The notes under the pieces are model-generated. The model made no database searches. It saw only the letters and a list, made by a program, of their open reading frames with translations, and was not told the origin of the DNA. From positions 1 to 15,084 of the forward strand of contig CAMGFF010000022.1 in assembly GCA_946055125.1 (NCBI GenBank): DNA of 15,084 bases, read 5' to 3'. The DNA is from an uncultured Prevotellaceae bacterium. Its GTDB lineage: Bacteria; Bacteroidota; Bacteroidia; Bacteroidales; Muribaculaceae. Of this stretch, positions 1 through 7,182 are shown piece after piece. The position numbers were made by a program, and so were the translations under genes. How positions within the stretch are numbered: the stretch's first letter is position 1; every line of letters begins with the position of its first letter.

Positions 1-2075
1 CCACCGCCGGGCTGGTCACCGCCGCCTCCATTGCTGGTGAGCGACACGAGCCAGGACTTGCCCTGCACGGTCTCGGGAGTGTTGCCCATGTAGTTGGTCA
101 CGCGGCCGCACACCACCACGTCGTCGCCCTTTTCAAGGAGTGCGCCCTCGGTGTATTTCACGTTGCCGAGGTAGAGGCAGCGGTACACATAGAACTGGTC
201 GCCGCTGGCTGCGTTCACGTCGTCGGCAATGTAGAATGTGGCGTTGCCATACTGGGTGCCGAATTGCTCCTTAACCGACACCACCTTGCCCTTGATATAC
301 ACATCCTTGTCGCTCTCAGCACCCGATGCCAGTGCCAATGCAAAGGCCTTGGCCGCTACGCTGTTGAATGGGTTGGCCTCTGTACCGTCGCCGGTAGCCT
401 CGCCGCTCGGCTGGTCGCCGCCGCTGCTGCCACCTTCTTCACTCTTGCCGTTGATTGATACCACATAAGCCTGTCCCTTTCCAACGGTCTCAGGAGTGTT
501 GCCCTTGTAGTTCACTACCTTGCCATAAATTACCACTTCATCGCCCACCTTTATCTGATCTACTGCGGTAAACTTCTTGTTGCCCGGGCCATACACCTGG
601 AAGGCCTTGAACGTCTTCTCCTCGTTGCCATCATCTACGATGTCGAATGTCATGTTGCCGTATGAGCTTATGGTCGATTCGGTGGTTGAGTTGTTCGACA
701 CGCGTCCTTTCACATACACTGCCGTACCCGACTCTGTGTCGGCGCCAAGTGTGTTGATAAACTCAAGCACGCCAGCCACATTGTAGGGATTGGCCTCTGT
801 GCCGTCGCCCTGTGCCTCCGTAGAGCCTGTTCCTTCACCCAGGAAGAACTCACTGTAGCCACCGCTGTTGCCGGTTAGGCCGTTTGCACCCATGTAGCTT
901 GCGAATTTACCCTTTATGGAAATCTTGGTGCCGAGCAGCTCGGCATGGTCTTTCAGGTTGGCTGCCGTGCGGAGCTGAGAGCCCTGCGGAAGCTCGAGCA
1001 CGATGCACTTCGTCACGTCCTTCACATCGGCAGCATCGGCGATTACGAGGGTGTTGTCGAGCACGGTGGGAGCGGTAAACTCAATGTCGGCACTCGACTT
1101 GATTTCGGTCACCTCGGGTGCCACTGCACCCACAATGTAACCGCTCACCCATGCAGTCTTCTCAGAGCCTTGCTTCTCGATTGCCTCGGCCACGGTGTAA
1201 GGCTCGGCCTTGCTGCCCTTAATGGTGGTGTCGAAGCCTATGCAGTCGTCAACGTCGCGCAGCAGCAGCTGCCAAGCGCCGCTGTAGTAGCTCAGGATAC
1301 CCACCACGCTGCCCACGCCAAGGGGCAGTATGTCGCTCTTGAAGTTGGCATAGTTGCTGTTGCGCACTATGATGGTGTTGCCCGATGCCTCGTCCTTCAG
1401 GTTGCGGCTGGTCGACGACTCGCTCTCCGAGAATGTGGTCTTGCCGTCGGCCTCAACAAACGACACCTCGTCGAAGCGCACAAGCTGGCTCTGCAGCTTG
1501 CGTATGCCGTCGGGTGTGGTGGGTAGCTCGGCCATATTCACGCTGATGGTGTCGATTGCGGCTGCATTGGGAAGTCCGTTTAGCTCCACCTTCTCCTGGA
1601 ACATTGCCAAGGGCAGGAACGTTGCCTGCCAGCCGTAGGTGTCGCTGTAGTCGGGGTAGCCGAGCTGCTGCAGGGTGTTGTATTTGCCTATGAACAGGCC
1701 CGTCACCGGCAGCACCACTTCCTGCCCTATGCGGTAGGTGGTGTAGAGGCTGTTGCCATTTATCGAGATGGTGATGGCTGCTGTCTCATCTTGTATCACG
1801 AGGTTCTTGTAGATGTTGCCACTCTCGTCGGAGCTCACCACGCGGCCCTTTATCACCATGCTGTCACCGGCCTCGGTGAGCTTAATGGTGTCGATATAGT
1901 TCTTGTCCTCTTTCCAGTATTTGGTCTTCAGGTCGAGGATGGTGGTGTTCACCTTGTCGATGTGGGCTGCCGTGGGTGTCATCAACGGCGGACGGTCGAA
2001 ATCGTCTGAGCAGCTTGTGGCTATTCCTATTGCCATGAGCAGCAGGAGATTGAGATATAGCTTGAAGTGTCGCAT
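1..2075 (-). CDS. DUF5689 / OB-fold surface lipoprotein (3'-truncated by window edge)
   Basis: This is an open frame of 691 codons starting at ATG 2075 and still open at base 1, so the C-terminus lies outside the window. Residues 1-22 form a lipoprotein signal peptide: a hydrophobic stretch, then a lipobox ending ATSC, with Cys22 as the lipidated residue. The next residues, SDDFD, resemble the acidic export signal that sends Bacteroidota lipoproteins to the cell surface. Residues about 28-280 look like DUF5689 (KGRVVSSDESGNIYKNLVIQD, an OB-like strand pattern). Residues about 288-415 resemble DUF6359 (EPYTVAEAIEKQG, AWVSGYIVGAV). Two tandem OB-fold modules follow, about 423-542 and 562-680, joined by Gly/Ser-rich linkers. 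The gene lies 56 bases downstream of the TonB-dependent receptor on the same strand and is probably co-transcribed, acting as its surface partner. The ligand is unknown; OB folds often bind nucleic acid, but that is inference. Family names are recalled from pattern and were not searched. Confidence 0.85.
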   Translation of the reverse strand, partial: MRHFKLYLNLLLLMAIGIATSCSDDFDRPPLMTPTAAHIDKVNTTILDLKTKYWKEDKNYIDTIKLTEAGDSMVIKGRVVSSDESGNIYKNLVIQDETAAITISINGNSLYTTYRIGQEVVLPVTGLFIGKYNTLQQLGYPDYSDTYGWQATFLPLAMFQEKVELNGLPNAAAIDTISVNMAELPTTPDGIRKLQSQLVRFDEVSFVEADGKTTFSESESSTSRNLKDEASGNTIIVRNSNYANFKSDILPLGVGSVVGILSYYSGAWQLLLRDVDDCIGFDTTIKGSKAEPYTVAEAIEKQGSEKTAWVSGYIVGAVAPEVTEIKSSADIEFTAPTVLDNTLVIADAADVKDVTKCIVLELPQGSQLRTAANLKDHAELLGTKISIKGKFASYMGANGLTGNSGGYSEFFLGEGTGSTEAQGDGTEANPYNVAGVLEFINTLGADTESGTAVYVKGRVSNNSTTESTISSYGNMTFDIVDDGNEEKTFKAFQVYGPGNKKFTAVDQIKVGDEVVIYGKVVNYKGNTPETVGKGQAYVVSINGKSEEGGSSGGDQPSGEATGDGTEANPFNSVAAKAFALALASGAESDKDVYIKGKVVSVKEQFGTQYGNATFYIADDVNAASGDQFYVYRCLYLGNVKYTEGALLEKGDDVVVCGRVTNYMGNTPETVQGKSWLVSLTSNGGGGDQPGG
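36..392 (-). repeat. OB-fold module 2 of tandem protein repeat
   Basis: This is the second module, residues about 562-680. Landmarks in order are GDGTEANPFNS, VYIKGKVVS, QYGNATFYIADD, EKGDDVVVCGRVTNYMGNTP and ETVQGKSWLVSL. It is preceded by the linker SSGGDQPSGEATG. The sequence after it reads NGGGGDQPGG up to the window edge, a new copy of the same linker, which suggests that a third module starts just outside the window. Confidence 0.8.
450..809 (-). repeat. OB-fold module 1 of tandem protein repeat
   Basis: This is the first of two homologous modules in the lipoprotein, residues about 423-542. It opens with GDGTEANPYNV and continues through VYVKGRVS, SYGNMTFDIVDD, KVGDEVVIYGKVVNYKGNTP and ETVGKGQAYVVSI. 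The same ordered landmarks recur in module 2, so this is a true internal duplication and not low complexity. At DNA level the module starts align over about 22 bases with only a few third-position changes. Confidence 0.8.
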
Positions 2076-2131
2076 ATTCAATATATTATTTTTGTGTTTC
2101 AAATGTTGATTGTGTTATAAGTTTTGATAAT

Positions 2132-4855
2132 TTAGAATTTCAAGCCCACGTTGAAATACACCTTGATGCCCTGGGCATAGTAGTATTTGTTGGGGAACTT
2201 GGTGGTGGTGTAGTTGGTGTAGTCGAAGCGTCCCTGCTGATAGCCTCCGGTCTGTATCTTGCGGTTGTTGAGCAGGTTGTTCACATTCAGGTTGAAGTTG
2301 AGCGAGAGCTTGCGGTTGATATACACCACCTTGCCTATGCTTGCATTGAGCACGAATGCGTCGTTGAGCTTCTCCTGGCGGGTGATTTCGTCTATCTTGG
2401 CGTTAAGCTCTTCCTCGCTGCTGCACATCGTCCACAGGTCGGGCATGGCCTCGTGGCGTATTGGCGAGAGCGACACATAGGAGTCGCCCATCCACGAGCC
2501 GTTCACGTTGAAGTACCAGTTGTGGGGGGCTGCCCAGTCGATGGCGAGGTTGTAGGCCTGCTGGGGGGTTCCGCCCACGTAGTAGTTCTTGAGATACACC
2601 GTCTGTGTCACGTCCTCGGCCATGCCGTTCTCATAGCTGCGCGTGCCGGTGGGGCGGTTCTTGTATTGGTAGCGTGAGTAGGTTCCGGCTGCCGATACGG
2701 TTACCGACGGCAGCACCTTCACTGCCAGGCCCAGCTCAACGCCCTTGTAGGTGCGGTTCACGCCGGTGAGCACATAGTTCATGAAGGTGGAGTACTGGTC
2801 GTCGTAGAATGAGGTGCGCTCTGTCATGTCGTACATGTTGGTCCAGAAGCCCGTGATGCTTCCTTTCACGCGGCGGTAGTTGAATGTGTAGCTCACGTCG
2901 CCCGAGAGCACGCGGCCGCTCTTCAGCCCCGTTATCACGTCGTCCTTGATGCGCGGCGACACATAGGCCTGGTCGAAGATTGGTGCCATCGTGCCATAGG
3001 AGCCGTGCACCGTGAAGCTGTTGCGTCCGTCTATCTTGTAGGTGGCGCCAGCTTTCACCATGCCGTTGTCGAAGCGGTGTGTCTCGCCCTTGCCGTAGGA
3101 GTTATGCGGCGAGCGGCCGTTGCGCATCTTTCCGTCGCGCTGGAATTGAGTGTAGCTCACCTTCAGGCCATAGTTGAAGTCCCAGTGGCGCAGGTTGATG
3201 ATGTTCTGCAGCCATGCGTTCACGCTGTAGGAGTTCACGTTGTAGTCGTAGCCGAAGCGGTCGCCCTCGCCCACCTTGCGGCTGGGGTTGTTGAGGTCGT
3301 TCTGCAGCAGCTGGTCATTGTCGGGATAGTCGCGCTCCGAGAATTGGTCAATGTCGGTCCAGTAGCTGCCGCCCAGAAGGTCCTTGATGGTCTTGTAGTA
3401 GGATGCCTGGGTGTAGTTGGCCCCGATTCCGGCCTGCAGCTTTATCTTGCTCGTGAGCTGGGCATTTATCGAGGTGTTGAATTGCAGGTTCAGCTGGTTG
3501 CTGTGGCGGTTCTCAAGTATGTAGGTCGCGCCCTTGCCCTCTTCATTGTTGAGGTAGTTGGTCTGATAGAGGCGGTTCCAGTCGATTTGGCGGAAGCTCT
3601 CATTGTTCTGCCACAGGTCGGTGTAGAAGTCGCGGGTCGATTCGTCGTCGTAGTAGGAAGGCAGGTAGCGGTAGTAGTCGGGACGCGGGTCGGCGGCGTT
3701 ATACCAGTTGAGCGCCGACGAGGCGTAGAACGACTTGCGCACGCCCACTCCCGTGTTCATCTCCACTCCGCGCTGCGGCTTCCATATCCAGTTCAATATG
3801 GCCGTGGGGTCGAACGACTCCACTACCTTCGCGCTGCGCTGCTTGCCATCTTGCCAGCCCCATGCCGAGTTGTAGAGGTAGTTGTCTGATAGCACGCATG
3901 CCTCCTCAAACACCGCGTTGGTGTTGGCGCGGCGCGTGGGTGCGCCAAAGGTGGTGAGGGCCAGCGAGTGCTGATTGTTAAATACCTTCTGCACCGAGAG
4001 GAAGTAGCCTGCCGAGTTGTAGAAGGTTCCGTCCTGCACGCCCTTGTCGGAGTAGCGGGCTATTGCGCCCACGGTGAGAGCCCACCCCTTGTTGTTGAGG
4101 CCGGTGGAGTACATCGCCATGCCACGCACGTAGTAGTTGCTGTTGGTGTAGGCCACATTGGCGCGGAATCCCGGTGCATAGTCCTTGGCCTGGGTGTTCA
4201 CATTCACGGCTCCGCCCACAGGGCCGAGGGCGAATGTGGTGGCGTCGAGCCCTATGCCGGTGCTCTTGTTCTTGAACGCCTGGTTCAGTCCGCCAAACAT
4301 TGAGTAGTTGAAGCGTCCGCGTGCCGGGTCGTTGAAGTTCACGCCGTTGATATACATCTCGTTCAGGTTCTGGTCGTAGCCGCGCTGGCGGAAGCGCATC
4401 ACCGAGAAGTTGTAGTTGGCCGCGTTGTAGAACACATTGTCCGACGCACCGGCCAGCGCGCCGATGGTCTGCGAGTTGCCTTCCTCGTCCTCAAGCTGCG
4501 ATTCCTCTATGATGAGGTCGTAGCCGTTGGCCTGACTTTCAAAGCCACTCTCGTTAAGCCTGAGTGTTCCTAAATCGGATATGTGCCGAGGCTCAATGAC
4601 GACGGGCTGCGCCAGCTCATTGTAGCCTAAGCACAGCACCATGAGATTGTCGTTCCCCGGAGCTGCGTCGTCGATGAGGAAGCTGCCGTCGGTGCCCGTC
4701 ACCGCACTGTTGCCCTGGTTCTCAAGCAACACTGTGGCTCCTATCAGCGGACTGCCGCTCACGTCATCCACGATAACGCCCTTCACGCCCGCACGTTGTG
4801 CCAGTGTGGGTACACTCACCAAGAGTGTCAGAAGCATTAATAGTTTTAGTCGCAT
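2132..4855 (-). CDS. TonB-dependent outer-membrane receptor with CarboxypepD_reg-like N-terminal domain
   Basis: This 907-residue protein takes up a ligand across the outer membrane using TonB energy. Residues 1-19 are a Sec signal peptide with likely cleavage after TLA. Residues about 21-105 form the small beta-sandwich extension typical of Bacteroidota receptors (VKGVIVDDVSGSPLIGATV, TDGSFLIDD). The plug domain is about 115-220 and includes RQRGYDQNLNEMYINGVNFN and GPVGGAVNVNT. The rest, rich in alternating aromatic and polar strands, is a 22-strand-type barrel ending VYFNVGLKF, with the terminal Phe expected for BAM-dependent insertion. The length fits the family. It is smaller than most SusC proteins and no SusD gene is adjacent; the downstream partner is the OB-fold lipoprotein. 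The ATG at 4855 directly precedes the signal peptide. The substrate cannot be told from sequence. Confidence 0.93.
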   Translation of the reverse strand: MRLKLLMLLTLLVSVPTLAQRAGVKGVIVDDVSGSPLIGATVLLENQGNSAVTGTDGSFLIDDAAPGNDNLMVLCLGYNELAQPVVIEPRHISDLGTLRLNESGFESQANGYDLIIEESQLEDEEGNSQTIGALAGASDNVFYNAANYNFSVMRFRQRGYDQNLNEMYINGVNFNDPARGRFNYSMFGGLNQAFKNKSTGIGLDATTFALGPVGGAVNVNTQAKDYAPGFRANVAYTNSNYYVRGMAMYSTGLNNKGWALTVGAIARYSDKGVQDGTFYNSAGYFLSVQKVFNNQHSLALTTFGAPTRRANTNAVFEEACVLSDNYLYNSAWGWQDGKQRSAKVVESFDPTAILNWIWKPQRGVEMNTGVGVRKSFYASSALNWYNAADPRPDYYRYLPSYYDDESTRDFYTDLWQNNESFRQIDWNRLYQTNYLNNEEGKGATYILENRHSNQLNLQFNTSINAQLTSKIKLQAGIGANYTQASYYKTIKDLLGGSYWTDIDQFSERDYPDNDQLLQNDLNNPSRKVGEGDRFGYDYNVNSYSVNAWLQNIINLRHWDFNYGLKVSYTQFQRDGKMRNGRSPHNSYGKGETHRFDNGMVKAGATYKIDGRNSFTVHGSYGTMAPIFDQAYVSPRIKDDVITGLKSGRVLSGDVSYTFNYRRVKGSITGFWTNMYDMTERTSFYDDQYSTFMNYVLTGVNRTYKGVELGLAVKVLPSVTVSAAGTYSRYQYKNRPTGTRSYENGMAEDVTQTVYLKNYYVGGTPQQAYNLAIDWAAPHNWYFNVNGSWMGDSYVSLSPIRHEAMPDLWTMCSSEEELNAKIDEITRQEKLNDAFVLNASIGKVVYINRKLSLNFNLNVNNLLNNRKIQTGGYQQGRFDYTNYTTTKFPNKYYYAQGIKVYFNVGLKF

Positions 4856-4861
4856 AAGTTT

Positions 4862-4930
4862 GTTAATCTGTTGTTTATTAATTATTTGTTAATATTAATT
4901 TCGTTAATGTAGCTCCACATTTAAGTTAAT
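4862..4930. repeat. Four GTTAAT hexamers in receptor leader
   Basis: Copies of GTTAAT lie at 4862-4867, 4888-4893, 4903-4908 and 4925-4930, within the presumed 5' leader of the receptor gene. Spacing is irregular (26, 15 and 22 bases between starts), which is not clearly helical phasing. The surroundings are AT-rich, so chance is quite possible. A regulator or RNA-level role is only a suggestion. Confidence 0.3.
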
Positions 4931-4967
4931 CTCTTAACAATTGCCTCTCACAAGGCGAAAAATCCTT

Positions 4968-5010
4968 CAAATATAGCAAATTTATCTCATACCTCCGCAA
5001 TTTTCCCAAC
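4968..5010 (-). promoter_or_regulatory. Candidate Bacteroidota promoter(s) for the receptor-lipoprotein pair
   Basis: On the minus strand two overlapping -7 elements match TAnnTTTG exactly: TATATTTG at 4975-4968 and TAAATTTG at 4984-4977. Their -33 partners are imperfect (ATTG at 5001-4998, GTTG at 5010-5007), each with a 22-base spacer, slightly longer than typical. Transcription would start near 4960-4970 and give a leader of roughly 105-115 bases before the ATG at 4855. Which element is used cannot be decided. Confidence 0.4.
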
Positions 5011-5060
5011 AAAAAGTAACTTTGTAGTGCTCTCTATTCGATTATTTTTATATTTCGATA

Positions 5061-5092
5061 TTTGCGAGTTTAATCAATTATCATTACCTTTG
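5061..5092 (+). promoter_or_regulatory. Bacteroidota-type promoter for the sialate operon
   Basis: A -33 element TTTG at 5061-5064 and a -7 element TACCTTTG at 5085-5092 are separated by 20 bases. This is an essentially perfect match to the Bacteroidota housekeeping promoter (TTTG, about 19-21 bases, TAnnTTTG). The predicted start is near 5099, giving a leader of about 105 bases before the ATP-grasp gene at 5205. It is the only good plus-strand promoter seen ahead of the four-gene operon. Confidence 0.65.
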
Positions 5093-5204
5093 CATTAAGT
5101 GAGGATATACCACACCCAAATGTTAAGCAGATAGTGCCGGGAAGCATTGCTGCTTTTATTGTGGAATGTCGTATATCACCTGTTTCCCTTAGCACAATGA
5201 GCTT

Positions 5205-6158
5205 ATGATTAAGAGGAAGATTAATGTTTTGATGCTGGGCGGCGCTAAGCGTGTGTCGCTTGCCGAGCAGCTTATCCGTGCCGGCCGTGAGCTGGGTGTG
5301 GAGGTGTCGATTTTCAGCCACGAGCTGTGCCCTCACGAGCCTATCGCATCGGTGGGCCAGATTATCGTGGGCAGCAAATACAGTGAGAAGGGCATCGACG
5401 AGGAAATTCTCCATGTGATTGAGTGCCACGGCATCAACGTGGTGCTGCCTTTCATCGACCCTGCCATTGAGCTTGCCGCCCGTGTGGGCCGCCGTTGCCC
5501 CGAGGTGTTCATCCCCGTTTGCTCCGAGGAGGTGGCAAGGGCGATGTTCGACAAGGTGCTTGCCGCCGAGTGGTTCTCTCGTGCCGGAATCCCCATTCCT
5601 GCCACCTACACTCCCGACAATATCTCCTATCCCGCCATTCTCAAGCCGCGCACCGGCTCGGCCTCGCGCGGAATCCTCGTGGTGGAGAATGAGGAAGAGC
5701 TGCGCCGCGCTCCGCTGCCGCTCGGTGAGTATATCATTCAGGAATACGTCGCCCGGCGCGATGAATACACCGTGGATTGCTACGTTGGCACCACCGACGG
5801 CGAAGTGAAGTGCGCCGTGCCGCGCATTCGCCTCGCCACTGCCGGCGGAGAGGTTATCCGCACCGCCACCCGACGCATTCCGGCTCTTATCTCGCTCTCC
5901 GAGCGCGTGCTGCAAGAGCTGGGCTTCCGCGGCCCGGTGACGCTCCAGTTCATCTTCGACCACGACTCAAGCCGCTTCTTGCTCATGGAGGTGAATCCGC
6001 GACTGGGCGGCGGCGTGATTTGCTCAATCATGGCTGGTGCCGACATTCCCCGAATGATTATCGAGGAGTGCGAGGGCTTGAATGCCAAGCCTTGCCGCGT
6101 GTGGCGCGACGGCACGCTCATGACGCGCTACTTCCGCGAAGTGATGTTTTATCAATAA
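5205..6158 (+). CDS. ATP-grasp carboxylate ligase (CarB/PylC-like), first gene of sialate operon
   Basis: This 317-residue soluble enzyme has a pre-ATP-grasp Rossmann domain at about 5-95 (INVLMLGGAKR) and an ATP-grasp fold at about 105-300. Visible motifs are PAILKPRTGSASRGILVV with ATP-binding Lys147, YIIQEYV with Glu180, and LLMEVNPRLGGG with the metal ligands Glu262 and Asn264. These residues appear intact, so it should be active. The family activates a carboxylate as an acyl phosphate and joins it to an amine or thiol. The substrate cannot be read from sequence. An in-frame TAG at 5190-5192 makes ATG 5205 the first usable ATG. The gene lies 16 bases ahead of neuB and begins the operon, so the substrate may be a sialate or a compound joined to it (inference). 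Similar ATP-grasp proteins also occur in capsule clusters, where their roles are mostly unknown. Confidence 0.88.
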   Translation: MIKRKINVLMLGGAKRVSLAEQLIRAGRELGVEVSIFSHELCPHEPIASVGQIIVGSKYSEKGIDEEILHVIECHGINVVLPFIDPAIELAARVGRRCPEVFIPVCSEEVARAMFDKVLAAEWFSRAGIPIPATYTPDNISYPAILKPRTGSASRGILVVENEEELRRAPLPLGEYIIQEYVARRDEYTVDCYVGTTDGEVKCAVPRIRLATAGGEVIRTATRRIPALISLSERVLQELGFRGPVTLQFIFDHDSSRFLLMEVNPRLGGGVICSIMAGADIPRMIIEECEGLNAKPCRVWRDGTLMTRYFREVMFYQ

Positions 6159-6174
6159 CTTTTTTTCTTTTGCA

Positions 6175-7182
6175 ATGAATAATCATGTGATGATAATTGC
6201 CGAGGCCGGTGTGAACCACAATGGCAACTTCGACCTCGCCGTGAAGATGATTCACGAGGCTAAGCGTGCCGGCGCCGACTATGTGAAGTTCCAGACTGCC
6301 GTGCCCGAACTCGTAATCTCCACTTTCGCCCCTAAGGCCGAGTACCAGAAGGAAACCACCGGCAGCGATGAGAGCCAGCTCGATATGTGCCGCGCCATTC
6401 ACTTGCCTCTCACCGACTATGTGCGCCTCAAGGCGGTGTGCGATGAGGTGGGCATTGGCTTCGTGAGCACGCCTTTCGACCTGGTGTCGATCGACACTCT
6501 CGAGCCGCTCGACATGGACTTCTACAAGGTGCCGTCGGGCGAAATCACTAATCTGCCCTATCTCCGCAAAATAGCACAGAAGGGCCGCCCGGTGATTATG
6601 TCAACCGGCATGAGCAACCTCGATGAAATAGCCGCCGCTATTGATGTGCTGGAGCGCGGAGGCCTCGGCCGCAACCAAATCACACTGCTGCACTGCAACA
6701 CCGAGTACCCCACACCAATGGCCGACGTGAACCTTGCCGCCATGCACACCATAGCCCGGCGTTTTGGCGTGAAGGTGGGCTACAGCGACCACACCCGCGG
6801 CATCGAGGTGCCTATCGCTGCCGTGGCAATGGGCGCCCGCGTGATCGAGAAGCACTTCACCCTCGATTGCTCTATGGAGGGACCCGACCACAAAGCTTCG
6901 CTCGAGCCTCAACAGCTCAAGGCCATGGTCGATGCTATCCGCAACGTGGAGCTGGCAATCGGTAGCCCCGTGAAGATCGCCACAGCAAGCGAGACTCCCA
7001 ACAAGGTGGTGGCCCGAAAGAGCATCGTCGCCGCTCGCGACATCGCCTGTGGCGAAATCCTCACCGAGGAGAATATCACCGTGAAGCGTCCCGGCAACGG
7101 CATTTCGCCTATGCTCTGGGATGAGGTGCTCGGCTCCCGCGCCAAGCGCAATTTCGCCTACGATGAACTCATTGAACTATGA
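6175..7182 (+). CDS. neuB: N-acetylneuraminate synthase (sialic acid synthase)
   Basis: This 335-residue protein condenses ManNAc (or a related 2-acetamido sugar) with phosphoenolpyruvate to form a nine-carbon nonulosonic acid in the cytoplasm. The TIM-barrel half carries EAGVNHNG (10-17), KFQ (38-40), STPFD (98-102), the Lys118 region with PSGE, STGM (143-146), HCNTEYPTP (173-181), GYSDHT (202-207), EKHFTLD (225-231) and GPDHKAS (236-242). The C-terminal SAF antifreeze-like domain (about 281-335) includes RKSIVAARDI and KRPGNGISP, with the substrate-reaching Arg305. Length and motif order are normal and nothing is missing. The stop overlaps the neuC start as ATGA (7179-7182), which points to translational coupling. 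With NeuC next door, ManNAc to Neu5Ac is the likeliest reaction. A legionaminate-type product is possible, but the enzymes for its diacetamido precursor are not in the window. Confidence 0.95.
   Translation: MNNHVMIIAEAGVNHNGNFDLAVKMIHEAKRAGADYVKFQTAVPELVISTFAPKAEYQKETTGSDESQLDMCRAIHLPLTDYVRLKAVCDEVGIGFVSTPFDLVSIDTLEPLDMDFYKVPSGEITNLPYLRKIAQKGRPVIMSTGMSNLDEIAAAIDVLERGGLGRNQITLLHCNTEYPTPMADVNLAAMHTIARRFGVKVGYSDHTRGIEVPIAAVAMGARVIEKHFTLDCSMEGPDHKASLEPQQLKAMVDAIRNVELAIGSPVKIATASETPNKVVARKSIVAARDIACGEILTEENITVKRPGNGISPMLWDEVLGSRAKRNFAYDELIEL

Larger units (their letters stand above)
4856..5204. other. Divergent intergenic region, no convincing gene
   Basis: This 349-base AT-rich spacer separates the minus-strand receptor gene from the plus-strand operon. 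It carries promoter candidates for both directions. Near the plus-strand start are a tiny frame ATG TTA AGC AGA TAG (5120-5134), a small hairpin AAGCA-TTGC-TGCTT (5142-5155) followed by TTATT, and a mini-frame ATG AGC TTA TGA (5197-5208) that overlaps the ATP-grasp start codon as ATGA. None is strong enough to call a gene, riboswitch or terminator. No tRNA or known RNA motif was recognised. Confidence 0.6.

Noticed and set aside
945..1526. Plus-strand open frame opposite the OB-fold lipoprotein
   Set aside because: The minus-strand frame is continuous from base 2075 to the window edge with a lipoprotein signal and repeated modules. The plus frame is a shadow.
3005..3889. Long plus-strand open frame (294 codons) opposite the TonB receptor
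   Set aside because: It consists mostly of Val, Ala, Leu and His from reading the antisense of a G+C-rich gene, and the receptor on the other strand is clearly real.
5017..5024. Second plus-strand -7-like element TAACTTTG
   Set aside because: No TTTG lies at the right distance upstream, and the element at 5085-5092 has a perfect -33 partner.
5142..5160. Hairpin AAGCA-TTGC-TGCTT plus TTATT as a transcription terminator or attenuator
   Set aside because: Five base pairs with an A/T-rich stem and a broken U-tract are too weak to call a terminator.
5074..5208. Open frame through the leader that could be a small protein
   Set aside because: It has no early ATG, only internal GTG codons and a late ATG. 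It spans the predicted promoter and shows no recognisable features.
5070..5963. Long minus-strand open frame (297 codons) opposite the ATP-grasp gene
   Set aside because: It lies antisense to a gene with full ATP-grasp motifs, and its translation is rich in Ala, His, Arg and Gly with no domain pattern. It is a typical G+C-rich shadow frame.
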